This document shows, piece after piece, positions 1 through 5,958 of a stretch of 6,734 nt of DNA. The notes beneath the pieces were generated by a model. The model was given only the letters and a program-made list of their open reading frames with translations. It had not been told where the DNA came from and made no database searches. The position numbers were made by a program, and so were the translations under genes. This DNA comes from Desulfovibrionaceae bacterium UBA6814. Lineage in GTDB: Bacteria > Desulfobacterota > Desulfovibrionia > Desulfovibrionales > Desulfovibrionaceae. The stretch lies in NCBI GenBank assembly GCA_002452635.1, contig DKEU01000191.1:1-6734 (forward strand), in the 5' to 3' direction. The number at the start of each line of letters is the position of its first letter. The stretch's first letter is position 1.

Positions 1-748
1 GGCCGGCCATGGGGATGTTGTGGCCTGGGATGGCCTTGGCCTTGCCGTCGGGGGAGTACTTGCCGATGCGCGGGCCGAGGACCATGGCTCCTGCCAGGGC
101 CATCCAGCCGCCAACCGAGTGGACCACGGTGGAGCCGGCGAAGTCGATGAAGCCCATGGTTTCAAGCCAGCCCTTGCCGAGTTCCCCCGCGCCCCACAGG
201 GAGCCCCAGGCCCAGTGCCCGGAGATGGGGTAGATGACGGCCGAGACCACGACGCTGACGATGATGTAGGCTGAAAATTTCGTGCGCTCGGCGATGCCGC
301 CGGAGATGATGGTCGCCGATGTGGCCGCGAACACGGACTGGAAAAACCAGAAGGTCAGGTTCCACATCCCCGCGTCGCTGGTCGGGTCGTTGCCGGCCAG
401 GATGAATCCGCTCGATCCGATGAAGCCGCCGATGTCCTGCCCGAACATCAGTCCAAAACCCAGCAGGAAGAAGGCGGGCTGCCCGGCCGCGAAGTCGAGC
501 AGGTTCTTCATCAGGATGTTGCCGGCGTTCTTGGCGCGTGCGAAGCCCATCTCCACCAGCGCGAATCCGGCCTGCATGAACATGACCAGGATGGCCGCCA
601 CCAGAGTCCACAGCAGGTTCGCGTTGGACTGGGACAGGGCCTCCCCTTCGGCGAACGCCAGGGTCGGGGTAATGGTTGCCAGGAGTAGGGTCAGAGCCCA
701 GACTTTTGGTCTGAGCAGGGTCGATGTTTGTCTGGTTGCCGCGTACAT
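1..748 (-). CDS. amt: Ammonium transporter (Amt/MEP family), N-terminal 249 residues, cut by the window edge
   Basis: Inner-membrane ammonium channel; the 3' half lies outside the window. The frame is open from the ATG at 748 down to base 2. The start is supported by GGAGG at 754-758, five bases upstream, and by a sigma-54 element further up. Residues 1-33 form a signal peptide (basic residues R13 and K15, hydrophobic core 16-31, likely cleavage after AFA33), as in Amt proteins with a processed N-terminus. Membrane segments follow from about residue 45. Visible family features are MQAGFALVEMGFARAKNA (59-75), the gate phenylalanines in FFQSVF (F136 and F140, like E. coli F103/F107), AERTKFSA, W181 in HWAWG (like W148), and the first pore histidine H210 in DFAGSTVVH (like H168). 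The second pore histidine is off the window. It is clearly a different subtype from the AmtB at 1402. Sampled base composition is lower in GC than its neighbours (35 of 60 at 301-360). Family assignment is secure; the exact paralogue name is not. Confidence 0.95.
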   Translation of the reverse strand, partial: MYAATRQTSTLLRPKVWALTLLLATITPTLAFAEGEALSQSNANLLWTLVAAILVMFMQAGFALVEMGFARAKNAGNILMKNLLDFAAGQPAFFLLGFGLMFGQDIGGFIGSSGFILAGNDPTSDAGMWNLTFWFFQSVFAATSATIISGGIAERTKFSAYIIVSVVVSAVIYPISGHWAWGSLWGAGELGKGWLETMGFIDFAGSTVVHSVGGWMALAGAMVLGPRIGKYSPDGKAKAIPGHNIPMAG

Positions 749-753
749 GATGT

Positions 754-758
754 CCTCC
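754..758 (-). promoter_or_regulatory. Shine-Dalgarno of the left ammonium transporter
   Basis: On the minus strand this reads GGAGG, followed by ACATC and then the ATG at 748. The five-base spacing is good, and it fixes the start so that the protein begins with an intact signal peptide. A longer minus-strand reading frame that starts at 791 is in another frame and lacks this support. Confidence 0.8.
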
Positions 759-786
759 GTGGTGGTGAGTGTTGATACCCACGCAA

Positions 787-802
787 AGCACGGAGGATGC
801 CA
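787..802 (-). promoter_or_regulatory. Sigma-54 (RpoN) -24/-12 promoter for the left ammonium transporter
   Basis: The minus strand reads TGGCATCCTCCGTGCT. Against the RpoN consensus TGGCACGN4TTGCW it keeps TGGCA and TGCT, with GG (801-800) and GC (789-788) separated by exactly ten bases. The predicted transcription start is near 776, giving a leader of about 28 bases that holds the GGAGG. Sigma-54 control is well established for amt genes and needs an enhancer-binding activator such as NtrC. The motif is seen directly; its activity is inferred. Confidence 0.7.
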
Positions 803-1041
803 GTTTCCTAACCTGCTGTTTTTATGATTATTTTTTATACTGGCTCGGCTTTGTCTGCGGTATTTGTTATTTTTCTTGATGAAATCGCCTGTTTATTTAG
901 CCATAATTTACAATAATGTTTAATATGTCGCTATCGGCTTATTTTTGCGTAATTTGTGGACGCTTCTTTTTCGTGTAGATTAAATATTTACATAATATCA
1001 GAGACTTATAAAATTATCATTTTTGTATTACATAATTGTTC

Positions 1042-1090
1042 GCTTCTGGCTTGTCCTTTCTTCGTTTTCTTATGGCTTTCCGGCTCGTCC
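1042..1090 (+). repeat. Imperfect direct repeat in the intergenic region
   Basis: GCTTCTGGCTTGTCC (1042-1056) and GCTTTCCGGCTCGTCC (1075-1090) are similar 15-16 base units starting 33 bases apart. They differ by a one-base indel and a few substitutions. No function is apparent; they could be remnants of a decayed sequence or chance in a T/C-biased stretch. Confidence 0.3.
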
Positions 1091-1202
1091 CTTCGGTATT
1101 TCACGATTTCGGGGCGTCCTGTTTCGTGTTGGCGGTTGTCGCTCCGTGTTCTGCCCGCGTGAAATGGCAATTGATGAATTTTGAGTTCGGGCCAGGCTAC
1201 GA

Positions 1203-1222
1203 AAATGTGCATTATTACATTT
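1203..1222. promoter_or_regulatory. Inverted repeat AAATGT-N8-ACATTT, possible activator site
   Basis: A perfect 6-bp dyad with an 8-base spacer, whose nearest edge is about 137 bases upstream of the sigma-54 element at 1359. That is a usual distance for an enhancer-binding protein site. It does not match the NtrC consensus TGCACYN5GRTGCA, so the binding protein, if there is one, is unknown. The assignment rests on symmetry and position alone. Confidence 0.25.
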
Positions 1223-1244
1223 CTTGGTGCCGTATCCGGGAAGT

Positions 1245-1258
1245 TTTTTTGCAAAAAA
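1245..1258. repeat. Perfect 14-bp palindrome TTTTTTGCAAAAAA
   Basis: The self-complementary run TTTTTTGCAAAAAA is preceded by one extra T at 1244 and lies about 100 bases upstream of the RpoN element of the right amtB. A T-tract and A-tract joined by GC can give intrinsic curvature or a protein-binding dyad. There is no stem-loop context that would make it a terminator. Confidence 0.4.
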
Positions 1259-1358
1259 GGAAATTTGCGGTGTATTGCTGCACGAAATTGTATCTTCTCG
1301 TATGGCCGCGGTCAGCCCGAGCAATGGCATCATGCTGTAATTGAATATGTTTTTTCGT

Positions 1359-1374
1359 TGGCATCGGCCTTGCT
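1359..1374 (+). promoter_or_regulatory. Sigma-54 (RpoN) -24/-12 promoter for amtB-glnK
   Basis: The sequence TGGCATCGGCCTTGCT fits TGGCACGN4TTGCW at all positions but two, with GG (1360-1361) and GC (1372-1373) ten bases apart. The -24 half, TGGCATC, is the same as that of the divergent promoter at 787-802. The predicted transcription start is near 1385, giving a short leader of about 17 bases that carries the GGAGG at 1391-1395. This is the strongest promoter call in the window. Sigma-54 control of amtB-glnK operons is well established. Confidence 0.8.
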
Positions 1375-1390
1375 TAGCATCGACAAAAAT

Positions 1391-1395
1391 GGAGG
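1391..1395 (+). promoter_or_regulatory. Shine-Dalgarno selecting the GTG start of amtB
   Basis: GGAGG sits six bases before the GTG at 1402. An in-frame TAG at 1375-1377 means the GTG is the first possible start after a stop. An ATG at 1389 overlaps the Shine-Dalgarno and is in another frame, so it is not the start. Confidence 0.8.
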
Positions 1396-1401
1396 TGCTT
1401 T

Positions 1402-2619
1402 GTGAATCCGACCGATACCGCTTTTATAATTGTCTGCGCCGCCTTGGTCATGTTCATGACCCCCGGGCTGGCCCTGTTCTATGCGGGCATGACCCGTTCC
1501 AAGAACGCCCTTGGCACCATGATGCAGAGTTTCGCAGCCATCGGCGTCATTTCCCTGGTCTGGATGTTCTGGGGCTATTCCCTGTCCTTCGGCACTGACC
1601 TGAACGGACTCATCGGCGGGCTGGACTTCCTGGCCCTGTCCGGCGTGGGCATGCAGCCTCACGAGTCCATCGCCACCAACCTGCCGCACATGGTCTTCAT
1701 GATCTTCCAGTGCATGTTCGCCATCATCACGCCGGCGCTCATCACCGGCGCCTTTGCCGAGCGCATGCGCTTCTCGGCCTTCCTCATCTTCATCGTCCTG
1801 TGGTGCACGTTCGTGTACGCCCCGCTGTGCCACTGGGTCTGGGGCGGGGGCTGGATGTTCAAGATGGGCGCCCTGGACTTCGCCGGCGGCGCGGTGGTGC
1901 ACATGAGCTCCGGGGCCGCGGCCCTGGCCGCCGCCCTCTGCCTGGGCAAGCGCAAGGGCTACGGCACCGAGCCCTTCATCCCCCACAACCTGCCCATGAC
2001 CGTGCTCGGCGCGGGCATCCTGTGGTTCGGCTGGTTCGGGTTCAACGCGGGCAGCGCCCTGGCCGCCAACGGCCTGGCCGCCAACGCCTTCGTCACCACC
2101 CACGTGGCCACCGCCGCGGCCATGCTGGGCTGGCTGGTGGTGGAGAAGCTCAAGACCGGCCACGCCACCACCCTGGGCGCGGCCTCGGGCGCGGTGGCCG
2201 GCATGGTGGCCATCACCCCGGCCGCGGGCTTCGTGACCCCCATGGCCTCCATCGTCATCGGCCTGGGCGGCGGCATCCTGTGTTACGGCGGCGTGCTGCT
2301 CAAGGGCAAGCTGGGCTACGACGACGCCCTGGACGTGGTGGGCGTGCACGGCGTGGGCGGCTCCTGGGGCGCCCTGGCCACCGGCCTGTTCTGCACCACC
2401 GCCATCAACGAGGCCGGGGCCGACGGCCTGTTCTACGGCAACGCGGCCCAGGCCTGGACCCAGTTCCTCTCCATCCTGGGCACCTGGGCCTTCTGCTTCA
2501 TCGGCTCCTACATTCTGTTCAAGGTCGTGGACGCCATGATGGGCCTGCGGGTCGGCGGTGAGGAAGAGATGCGCGGCCTGGACCTCTCCCAGCACAGCGA
2601 GGCGGGCTATCAGATCTAG
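1402..2619 (+). CDS. amtB: Ammonium transporter AmtB, 405 residues, GTG start
   Basis: Trimeric inner-membrane channel that recruits ammonium and conducts ammonia. The length is that of the mature AmtB core, and there is no cleavable signal peptide; the first hydrophobic stretch (about 7-29) is itself a membrane segment. Pore features are visible: F102 and F106 in FQCMF, W147 in HWVWGGG, S218 in GFNAGS, and both pore histidines, H167 (DFAGGAVVH) and H316 (DVVGVHGVGG). The C-terminal tail ends RGLDLSQHSEAGYQI, close to the conserved GLD-x3-HGE-x-AY tail that couples to GlnK, with Ser in place of the usual Gly after His398. A GGAGG and a sigma-54 promoter precede it. The PII gene starts 64 bases downstream on the same strand, the classic amtB-glnK pairing. 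The first third is less GC-rich than the rest. Confidence 0.97.
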   Translation: MNPTDTAFIIVCAALVMFMTPGLALFYAGMTRSKNALGTMMQSFAAIGVISLVWMFWGYSLSFGTDLNGLIGGLDFLALSGVGMQPHESIATNLPHMVFMIFQCMFAIITPALITGAFAERMRFSAFLIFIVLWCTFVYAPLCHWVWGGGWMFKMGALDFAGGAVVHMSSGAAALAAALCLGKRKGYGTEPFIPHNLPMTVLGAGILWFGWFGFNAGSALAANGLAANAFVTTHVATAAAMLGWLVVEKLKTGHATTLGAASGAVAGMVAITPAAGFVTPMASIVIGLGGGILCYGGVLLKGKLGYDDALDVVGVHGVGGSWGALATGLFCTTAINEAGADGLFYGNAAQAWTQFLSILGTWAFCFIGSYILFKVVDAMMGLRVGGEEEMRGLDLSQHSEAGYQI

Positions 2620-2620
2620 T

Positions 2621-2634
2621 CTCCCTTGTGGGAG
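2621..2634 (+). other. Small hairpin between amtB and glnK
   Basis: CTCCC-TTGT-GGGAG forms a 5-bp stem with a four-base loop, starting one base after the amtB stop codon. No T-run follows, so it is not a terminator. It could protect the 3' end of the amtB message or set a processing point within an amtB-glnK transcript. It is short and could be chance. Confidence 0.3.
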
Positions 2635-2683
2635 CCGGACAGCCCGTGTACAGTGACCAAGACAGCACAAGGAGCATACCCCT

Positions 2684-3022
2684 ATGAGAAAGGTCGAGAT
2701 CATCACCCGGCCCTTCAAGCTGGATGACGTGAAGAAGGCCCTCACCGAGTTGGGCATCCAGGGCATGACCGTGAGCGACGTGCGCGGCTTCGGCCGCCAG
2801 CGCGGGCACAAGGAGGTCTACCGCGGGGCCGAGTACCAGGTGGACTTCGTGCCCAAGGTCAAGATCGAGGTCGTGGTCGCCGCGGACCGCGTGGCCGACG
2901 TGGTCAAGGTCGTGCAGGACGCGGCCCGCACCAACCAGATCGGCGACGGCAAGATCTTCGTCCTGCCCGTGGAGGACGTCATCCGCATCCGCACCGGCGA
3001 GGCCGGGCGGGAAGCCATCTAG
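2684..3022 (+). CDS. glnK: Nitrogen regulatory PII protein (GlnK/GlnB family), 112 residues
   Basis: Cytoplasmic trimeric signal protein that reads ATP/ADP and 2-oxoglutarate and controls partners by contact. It has the full PII length of 112 residues. The T-loop signature YRGAEY (46-51) is intact and ends in Tyr51, the residue uridylylated by GlnD. Gln39 (2-oxoglutarate/Mg contact), the B-loop region 82-90 ending GDGK90 and the C-terminal VIRIRTGE (99-106) are all present. AAGGAG at 2669-2674 lies nine bases before the ATG. It follows amtB by 64 bases with no terminator between, so the two are probably one transcript and the protein most likely gates AmtB; glnK is therefore preferred over glnB. 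Sequence alone does not separate the two names with certainty. A strong terminator follows, and glnD is next on the same strand. Confidence 0.95.
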   Translation: MRKVEIITRPFKLDDVKKALTELGIQGMTVSDVRGFGRQRGHKEVYRGAEYQVDFVPKVKIEVVVAADRVADVVKVVQDAARTNQIGDGKIFVLPVEDVIRIRTGEAGREAI

Positions 3023-3035
3023 GACCGTACACCCC

Positions 3036-3072
3036 GGCCCCGCGTCCCGGCGATAGGGACGCGGGGCCTTTT
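3036..3072 (+). terminator. Intrinsic terminator after glnK
   Basis: A perfect 13-bp GC-rich stem, GGCCCCGCGTCCC (3036-3048) pairing with GGGACGCGGGGCC (3056-3068), with a seven-base loop and followed by TTTT. It starts 13 bases past the glnK stop and ends only 16 bases before the proposed glnD ATG. It should end most amtB-glnK transcripts. The T-run is short, so some read-through into glnD is plausible. Confidence 0.85.
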
Positions 3073-3088
3073 CCCACGCCGCCCGCGC

Positions 3089-5788
3089 ATGCCCCAGAGC
3101 ACCCCCTCCCTGGCCGTGGCCGGCCTGGTTTCGGCCCGCACCGCGGCCTTGGAATCCCTGGCGGCGTCCGACGCAGGGGCGTCCCTGCCCCGCATTCTGT
3201 CCAACGCCATGGACGGGTATTTCCGGGACCGCCTGGCCGAGGTCTGGCCCGCCGGGGCCCGGCCCCCGGAGGAGAGCCCCTTCGCCCTGGCGGCGGTGGG
3301 CGGCTACGGCCGGCGCGAGCTGTGCGTCCATTCCGACATCGACATCCTGGTGCTCTACGAGCGCAAGATTCCGGCCGAGGCCCTGGACCTGGCCCAGTCC
3401 CTGCTCTTTCCCCTCTGGGACCTGGGGTACGACCTGGGGCACGGGTTCCGCAGCGTCAAGGAGTGCCTGGGCCTGGCCAAGGACGACTTCCAGGTCCTGG
3501 CCTCGCTCCTGGACGCCCGCTTCCTGGCGGGCCGGCGGGAGGTTTTTACGGATTTCGCAAAACGCCTGGCGGACAAGGTGGTGGCCAAGCGCCGCGACAA
3601 GTTCACCGCCTGGCTGGCCGAACAGAACCAGCAGCGCCTGGCCCGGCACGGGGACGCCCGGGTGCTCCTGGAGCCCGACATCAAGGAGGGGCTGGGCGGC
3701 CTGCGCGACTACCACCAGATCCTCTGGCTGGGCCGGGTCTGGCGCGGCGCGGGCAGCGTGGACGACCTGGTGCGCGACGGCCAGCTCACCGAGGCCGAGG
3801 GCCTGGTGCTGGCCGACCAGGCCGGCTACCTGTTCACCGTGCGCAACCACCTGCACCTGTTGGCCGGACGGCGCACCGACCGCCTGGACCTGAGCCGGCA
3901 GGAGCGCATCGCCGAGGCCCTGGGCTACGGCAGGGTGGAGCCGGGCAAGCCCGACGGGGCCCGGCCCGTGGAGCGGTTCCTGGCCCGGCTGCACCGGGAG
4001 ATGTCCTGGCTGCGGGCCCTGAACCGCTCGGTCTGGGCCTCCCTGCCCGGGCTGTGCGCGGGCCGGCCCGCGCCCTGCACCCGCGAGGCTTTGGCCCCGG
4101 GCGTGGTGCGGCTGGGCGGGGAGCTCTCCTTCGACCTGCCCCGGGGCTATCCCGACGACCCCCTGGTGCTCTCCCGCATCTTCCTGGCCGCGGCCCGGAC
4201 CGGGCTGCCCCTGTCCTGGGCCGCCCGGCGGCTGGTGTCCGGCCACCTCCACCTGGTCAAGGAGCGCCTGGCCGCGGACCCGGCGGCCGCCCAGGCCTTC
4301 CGGGAGGTGCTCACCTCGGGCCGCGCCGCCCCGGTGCTGGAGGCCATGCTGGAGACCGGCTACCTGGCCGCCTTCCTGCCCGAGTTCGGCCGGGTGCAGG
4401 ACCTGGTGCAGTTCGACACCTACCACATCCATCCCGTGGGCTGGCACACGGTGCGCGCCGTGGGCCACCTCGAGGAGTTGGCCGCGGGCCGCGACGGGGA
4501 GCTGGCCGCGAGCCCGGGCGAGGAGCACCTGGCCGAGCTGTGGGGCGAGGTGGCGGACCGGGAGGCCCTCATGCTGGGGGTGCTCTTCCACGACATCGGC
4601 AAGGGCCTGGGCGGCGAGCACTCGGACAAGGGCGCGGACATCGCGGCCCGGACCCTGGCGGGCTGGGGCGTGCCCGCGGCCACGGCCGACAACGCGGCGT
4701 TCCTGGTCAAGCGCCACCTGCTCCTGGTGGAGATGGCCACCCGCCGCGACCTGGGGGACGAGACCGTGGTGGCCACCTGCGCCGCCCTGGTGGGCGACCG
4801 CCAGCGCCTGGCCCAGCTCATGCTCCTCACCTGGGCGGACAGCCGGGCCACCGGCCCCCGGGTGTGGACCGGCTGGACCGCGGGGCTCCTGGCCGAACTG
4901 TCGGCCAAGGTGCGCCACATCCTGGACCGGGGGCATTTGGCCTCGGCCCACGCCCTGCAGCGCATCAGTGCGGCTCGGGACCTGGTGCGCAGCGCGGCGG
5001 CGGGCCGCATGCCCGAGCCGGTCCTGGCCCGGGGCCTGGAGGACATGCCCACCCGGGCCTTCCTCACCCTGGAGCCCGAGGAGGTCCTGGCCCACCTGGA
5101 CATGGTGGCCAGGCTCGGGGTCCTGGTGGAGGAGGACCGCCGGCGCAAGCCCTCCAGCGTGGCCGGCCAGGGGGTGGTGGTCTTCGCCGCCCGGCAGCGG
5201 GACGAGGCCGCCCTGTGGGAGGTCACGGTGGCCGCCCTGGACAGCCCGGCCCTGTTCTCGGCCATGGCCGGGGTGCTGGCCCTGCAGGACATCAACATCC
5301 TCTCGGCCGAGTGCTTCCGCTGGCGCAACGGGAGCGCGGTGCACATCTTCCGGGTGGCGGACCTGCCCGACTTCCTGCCCCCGGACGAGCTGTGGGAGCG
5401 GGTGCGGCTCTCCCTGCAGGCCGCGCTCACCGGCCGGCTGTCCCTGGACTGGCGGCTGGCCGAGAAGCGTTCCTCCTTCCTGGCCAAGCGCAGCCTGGAC
5501 CTGCCGCCCAGCGTGGCCCTGGACAACGGAATCTCGGATTTCTACACCGTGGTGGAGGTGGGCGCCCCGGACCGGGTGGGCCTGCTCTACGACCTGGCCA
5601 GCACCCTGCGCGACCAGGGCCTGGCCGTGCACCTGGCCAAGGCCGCCACCTACGGCCACCAGGCCGCGGACACCTTCTACGTGCGCGACGAGGGCGGCAT
5701 GAAGCTGGACGACCCGGTGCGCATGGAGGCCGCGCGCCAGGCCTTGCTGGGCTGCCTGCGCCAGGACCCCGCCCCGGCCGCCGGCTGA
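3089..5788 (+). CDS. glnD: GlnD, bifunctional PII uridylyltransferase/uridylyl-removing enzyme, 899 residues
   Basis: Cytoplasmic sensor of glutamine that adds UMP to PII Tyr51 when glutamine is low and removes it when glutamine is high. Length and order match the family. The nucleotidyltransferase domain has GGYGRRE (71-77) and the metal-binding pair D83/D85 in HSDIDIL. Next comes the GlnD block LEPDIKEGLGGLRD (194-207), then a HD domain with H453, H501-D502 (FHDIGKGLGGEHS), H543 and D584. Two ACT domains follow, at about 708-785 (LWEVTVAALDSPALFS) and 818-895 (FYTVVEVGAPDRVGLLYDLASTLRDQG). All catalytic motifs are intact. The start is the weak point: the ATG at 3089 is the first in-frame start after the glnK stop but has no Shine-Dalgarno. 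GTG at 3116, TTG at 3149 and ATG at 3209 are alternatives, equally lacking one. The family assignment is near certain. Confidence 0.96.
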   Translation: MPQSTPSLAVAGLVSARTAALESLAASDAGASLPRILSNAMDGYFRDRLAEVWPAGARPPEESPFALAAVGGYGRRELCVHSDIDILVLYERKIPAEALDLAQSLLFPLWDLGYDLGHGFRSVKECLGLAKDDFQVLASLLDARFLAGRREVFTDFAKRLADKVVAKRRDKFTAWLAEQNQQRLARHGDARVLLEPDIKEGLGGLRDYHQILWLGRVWRGAGSVDDLVRDGQLTEAEGLVLADQAGYLFTVRNHLHLLAGRRTDRLDLSRQERIAEALGYGRVEPGKPDGARPVERFLARLHREMSWLRALNRSVWASLPGLCAGRPAPCTREALAPGVVRLGGELSFDLPRGYPDDPLVLSRIFLAAARTGLPLSWAARRLVSGHLHLVKERLAADPAAAQAFREVLTSGRAAPVLEAMLETGYLAAFLPEFGRVQDLVQFDTYHIHPVGWHTVRAVGHLEELAAGRDGELAASPGEEHLAELWGEVADREALMLGVLFHDIGKGLGGEHSDKGADIAARTLAGWGVPAATADNAAFLVKRHLLLVEMATRRDLGDETVVATCAALVGDRQRLAQLMLLTWADSRATGPRVWTGWTAGLLAELSAKVRHILDRGHLASAHALQRISAARDLVRSAAAGRMPEPVLARGLEDMPTRAFLTLEPEEVLAHLDMVARLGVLVEEDRRRKPSSVAGQGVVVFAARQRDEAALWEVTVAALDSPALFSAMAGVLALQDINILSAECFRWRNGSAVHIFRVADLPDFLPPDELWERVRLSLQAALTGRLSLDWRLAEKRSSFLAKRSLDLPPSVALDNGISDFYTVVEVGAPDRVGLLYDLASTLRDQGLAVHLAKAATYGHQAADTFYVRDEGGMKLDDPVRMEAARQALLGCLRQDPAPAAG

Positions 5789-5890
5789 CCCGCCGGCCGG
5801 ATCCTCGGTTCACGCCCGCGCGAAACCCGCCGAAAGCCCGTCGTTCCCTCCCGGAACTTCGCAGCGCAACGGTCTTTGTGGCGGCGGGGC

Positions 5891-5919
5891 TTGCCAGTTC
5901 CCGTGCTTCGGGGCATTAT
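5891..5919 (+). promoter_or_regulatory. Sigma-70 type promoter candidate for the chemoreceptor gene
   Basis: TTGCCA (5891-5896) and CATTAT (5914-5919) are separated by 17 bases. They match the consensus hexamers at 5 of 6 and 4 of 6 positions, in an otherwise GC-rich spacer. The predicted transcription start is near 5926, about 33 bases before the ATG. It suggests the chemoreceptor is its own transcription unit rather than part of the glnD message. Confidence 0.45.
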
Positions 5920-5930
5920 CCCAGACCTAC

Positions 5931-5940
5931 TCAGTACTGA
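5931..5940. promoter_or_regulatory. Perfect 10-bp palindrome TCAGTACTGA, possible operator
   Basis: This self-complementary decamer lies about 5 to 15 bases past the predicted transcription start and 18 bases before the chemoreceptor ATG. A repressor bound there would block the promoter, but no repressor is known from this window and one short palindrome is weak evidence. The rest of 5789-5958 shows no gene, and no convincing terminator for glnD is seen. Confidence 0.25.
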
Positions 5941-5958
5941 ATCCGAGGGTGGTGCAGC

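Larger units (their letters stand above)
803..1358. other. AT-rich divergent intergenic region between two ammonium transporter genes
   Basis: No credible gene is seen in this stretch. Direct count gives 55 G+C in 180 bases (31%) at 841-1020, against about 70-80% in neighbouring genes. The open frames here are short, AT-driven, lack ribosome binding sites and resemble no family I recognise. The region holds a TAAATATTTA palindrome (981-990), TATT(T)ACAT words at 985-993, 1026-1033 and 1213-1220, a 6-8-6 inverted repeat at 1203-1222 and a 14-bp palindrome at 1245-1258. An IHF-like sequence lies at 996-1008 (12 of 13 to WATCAAN4TTR). The likely role is enhancer and bending DNA for the two flanking sigma-54 promoters; that role is inference. 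From about 1040 to 1180 the plus strand is more GC-rich and T-rich, with no assigned function. Confidence 0.6.

Noticed and set aside
162..791. 209-codon minus-strand frame overlapping the left ammonium transporter
   Set aside because: Out of frame with the Amt reading, which keeps all the pore motifs and has a GGAGG at the right distance.
1208..1231. TGCA and GGTGC half-sites as an NtrC box
   Set aside because: The half-sites are spread over 24 bases rather than the 17 of the NtrC palindrome, and the flanks do not match.
1325..1340. TGGCATC copy just upstream of the amtB promoter as a second sigma-54 element
   Set aside because: No GC occurs ten bases after the GG, so the -12 half is missing.
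956..1344. Short open frames of 68-102 codons on both strands in the divergent spacer
   Set aside because: They overlap each other, have no good ribosome binding site and show no family resemblance; AT-rich noise is the simpler reading.
2519..5659. 1046-codon open frame on the minus strand opposite glnK and glnD
   Set aside because: Low-complexity His/Gly/Gln/Pro-rich translation typical of an antisense frame in very GC-rich coding DNA; glnK and glnD on the plus strand have all their family motifs.
5780..5797. GCCGGC inverted repeat over the glnD stop codon as a terminator
   Set aside because: Only a 6-bp stem made of a common GC palindrome, with no T-run after it.
5879..5895. Sigma-54-like TGGC...TTGCC upstream of the chemoreceptor
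   Set aside because: The GG-to-GC spacing is 11 instead of the required 10, which usually abolishes sigma-54 recognition.
3322..5940. 872-codon plus-strand open frame overlapping glnD
   Set aside because: Gly/Pro/Arg-rich out-of-frame shadow of glnD with no recognisable domain.
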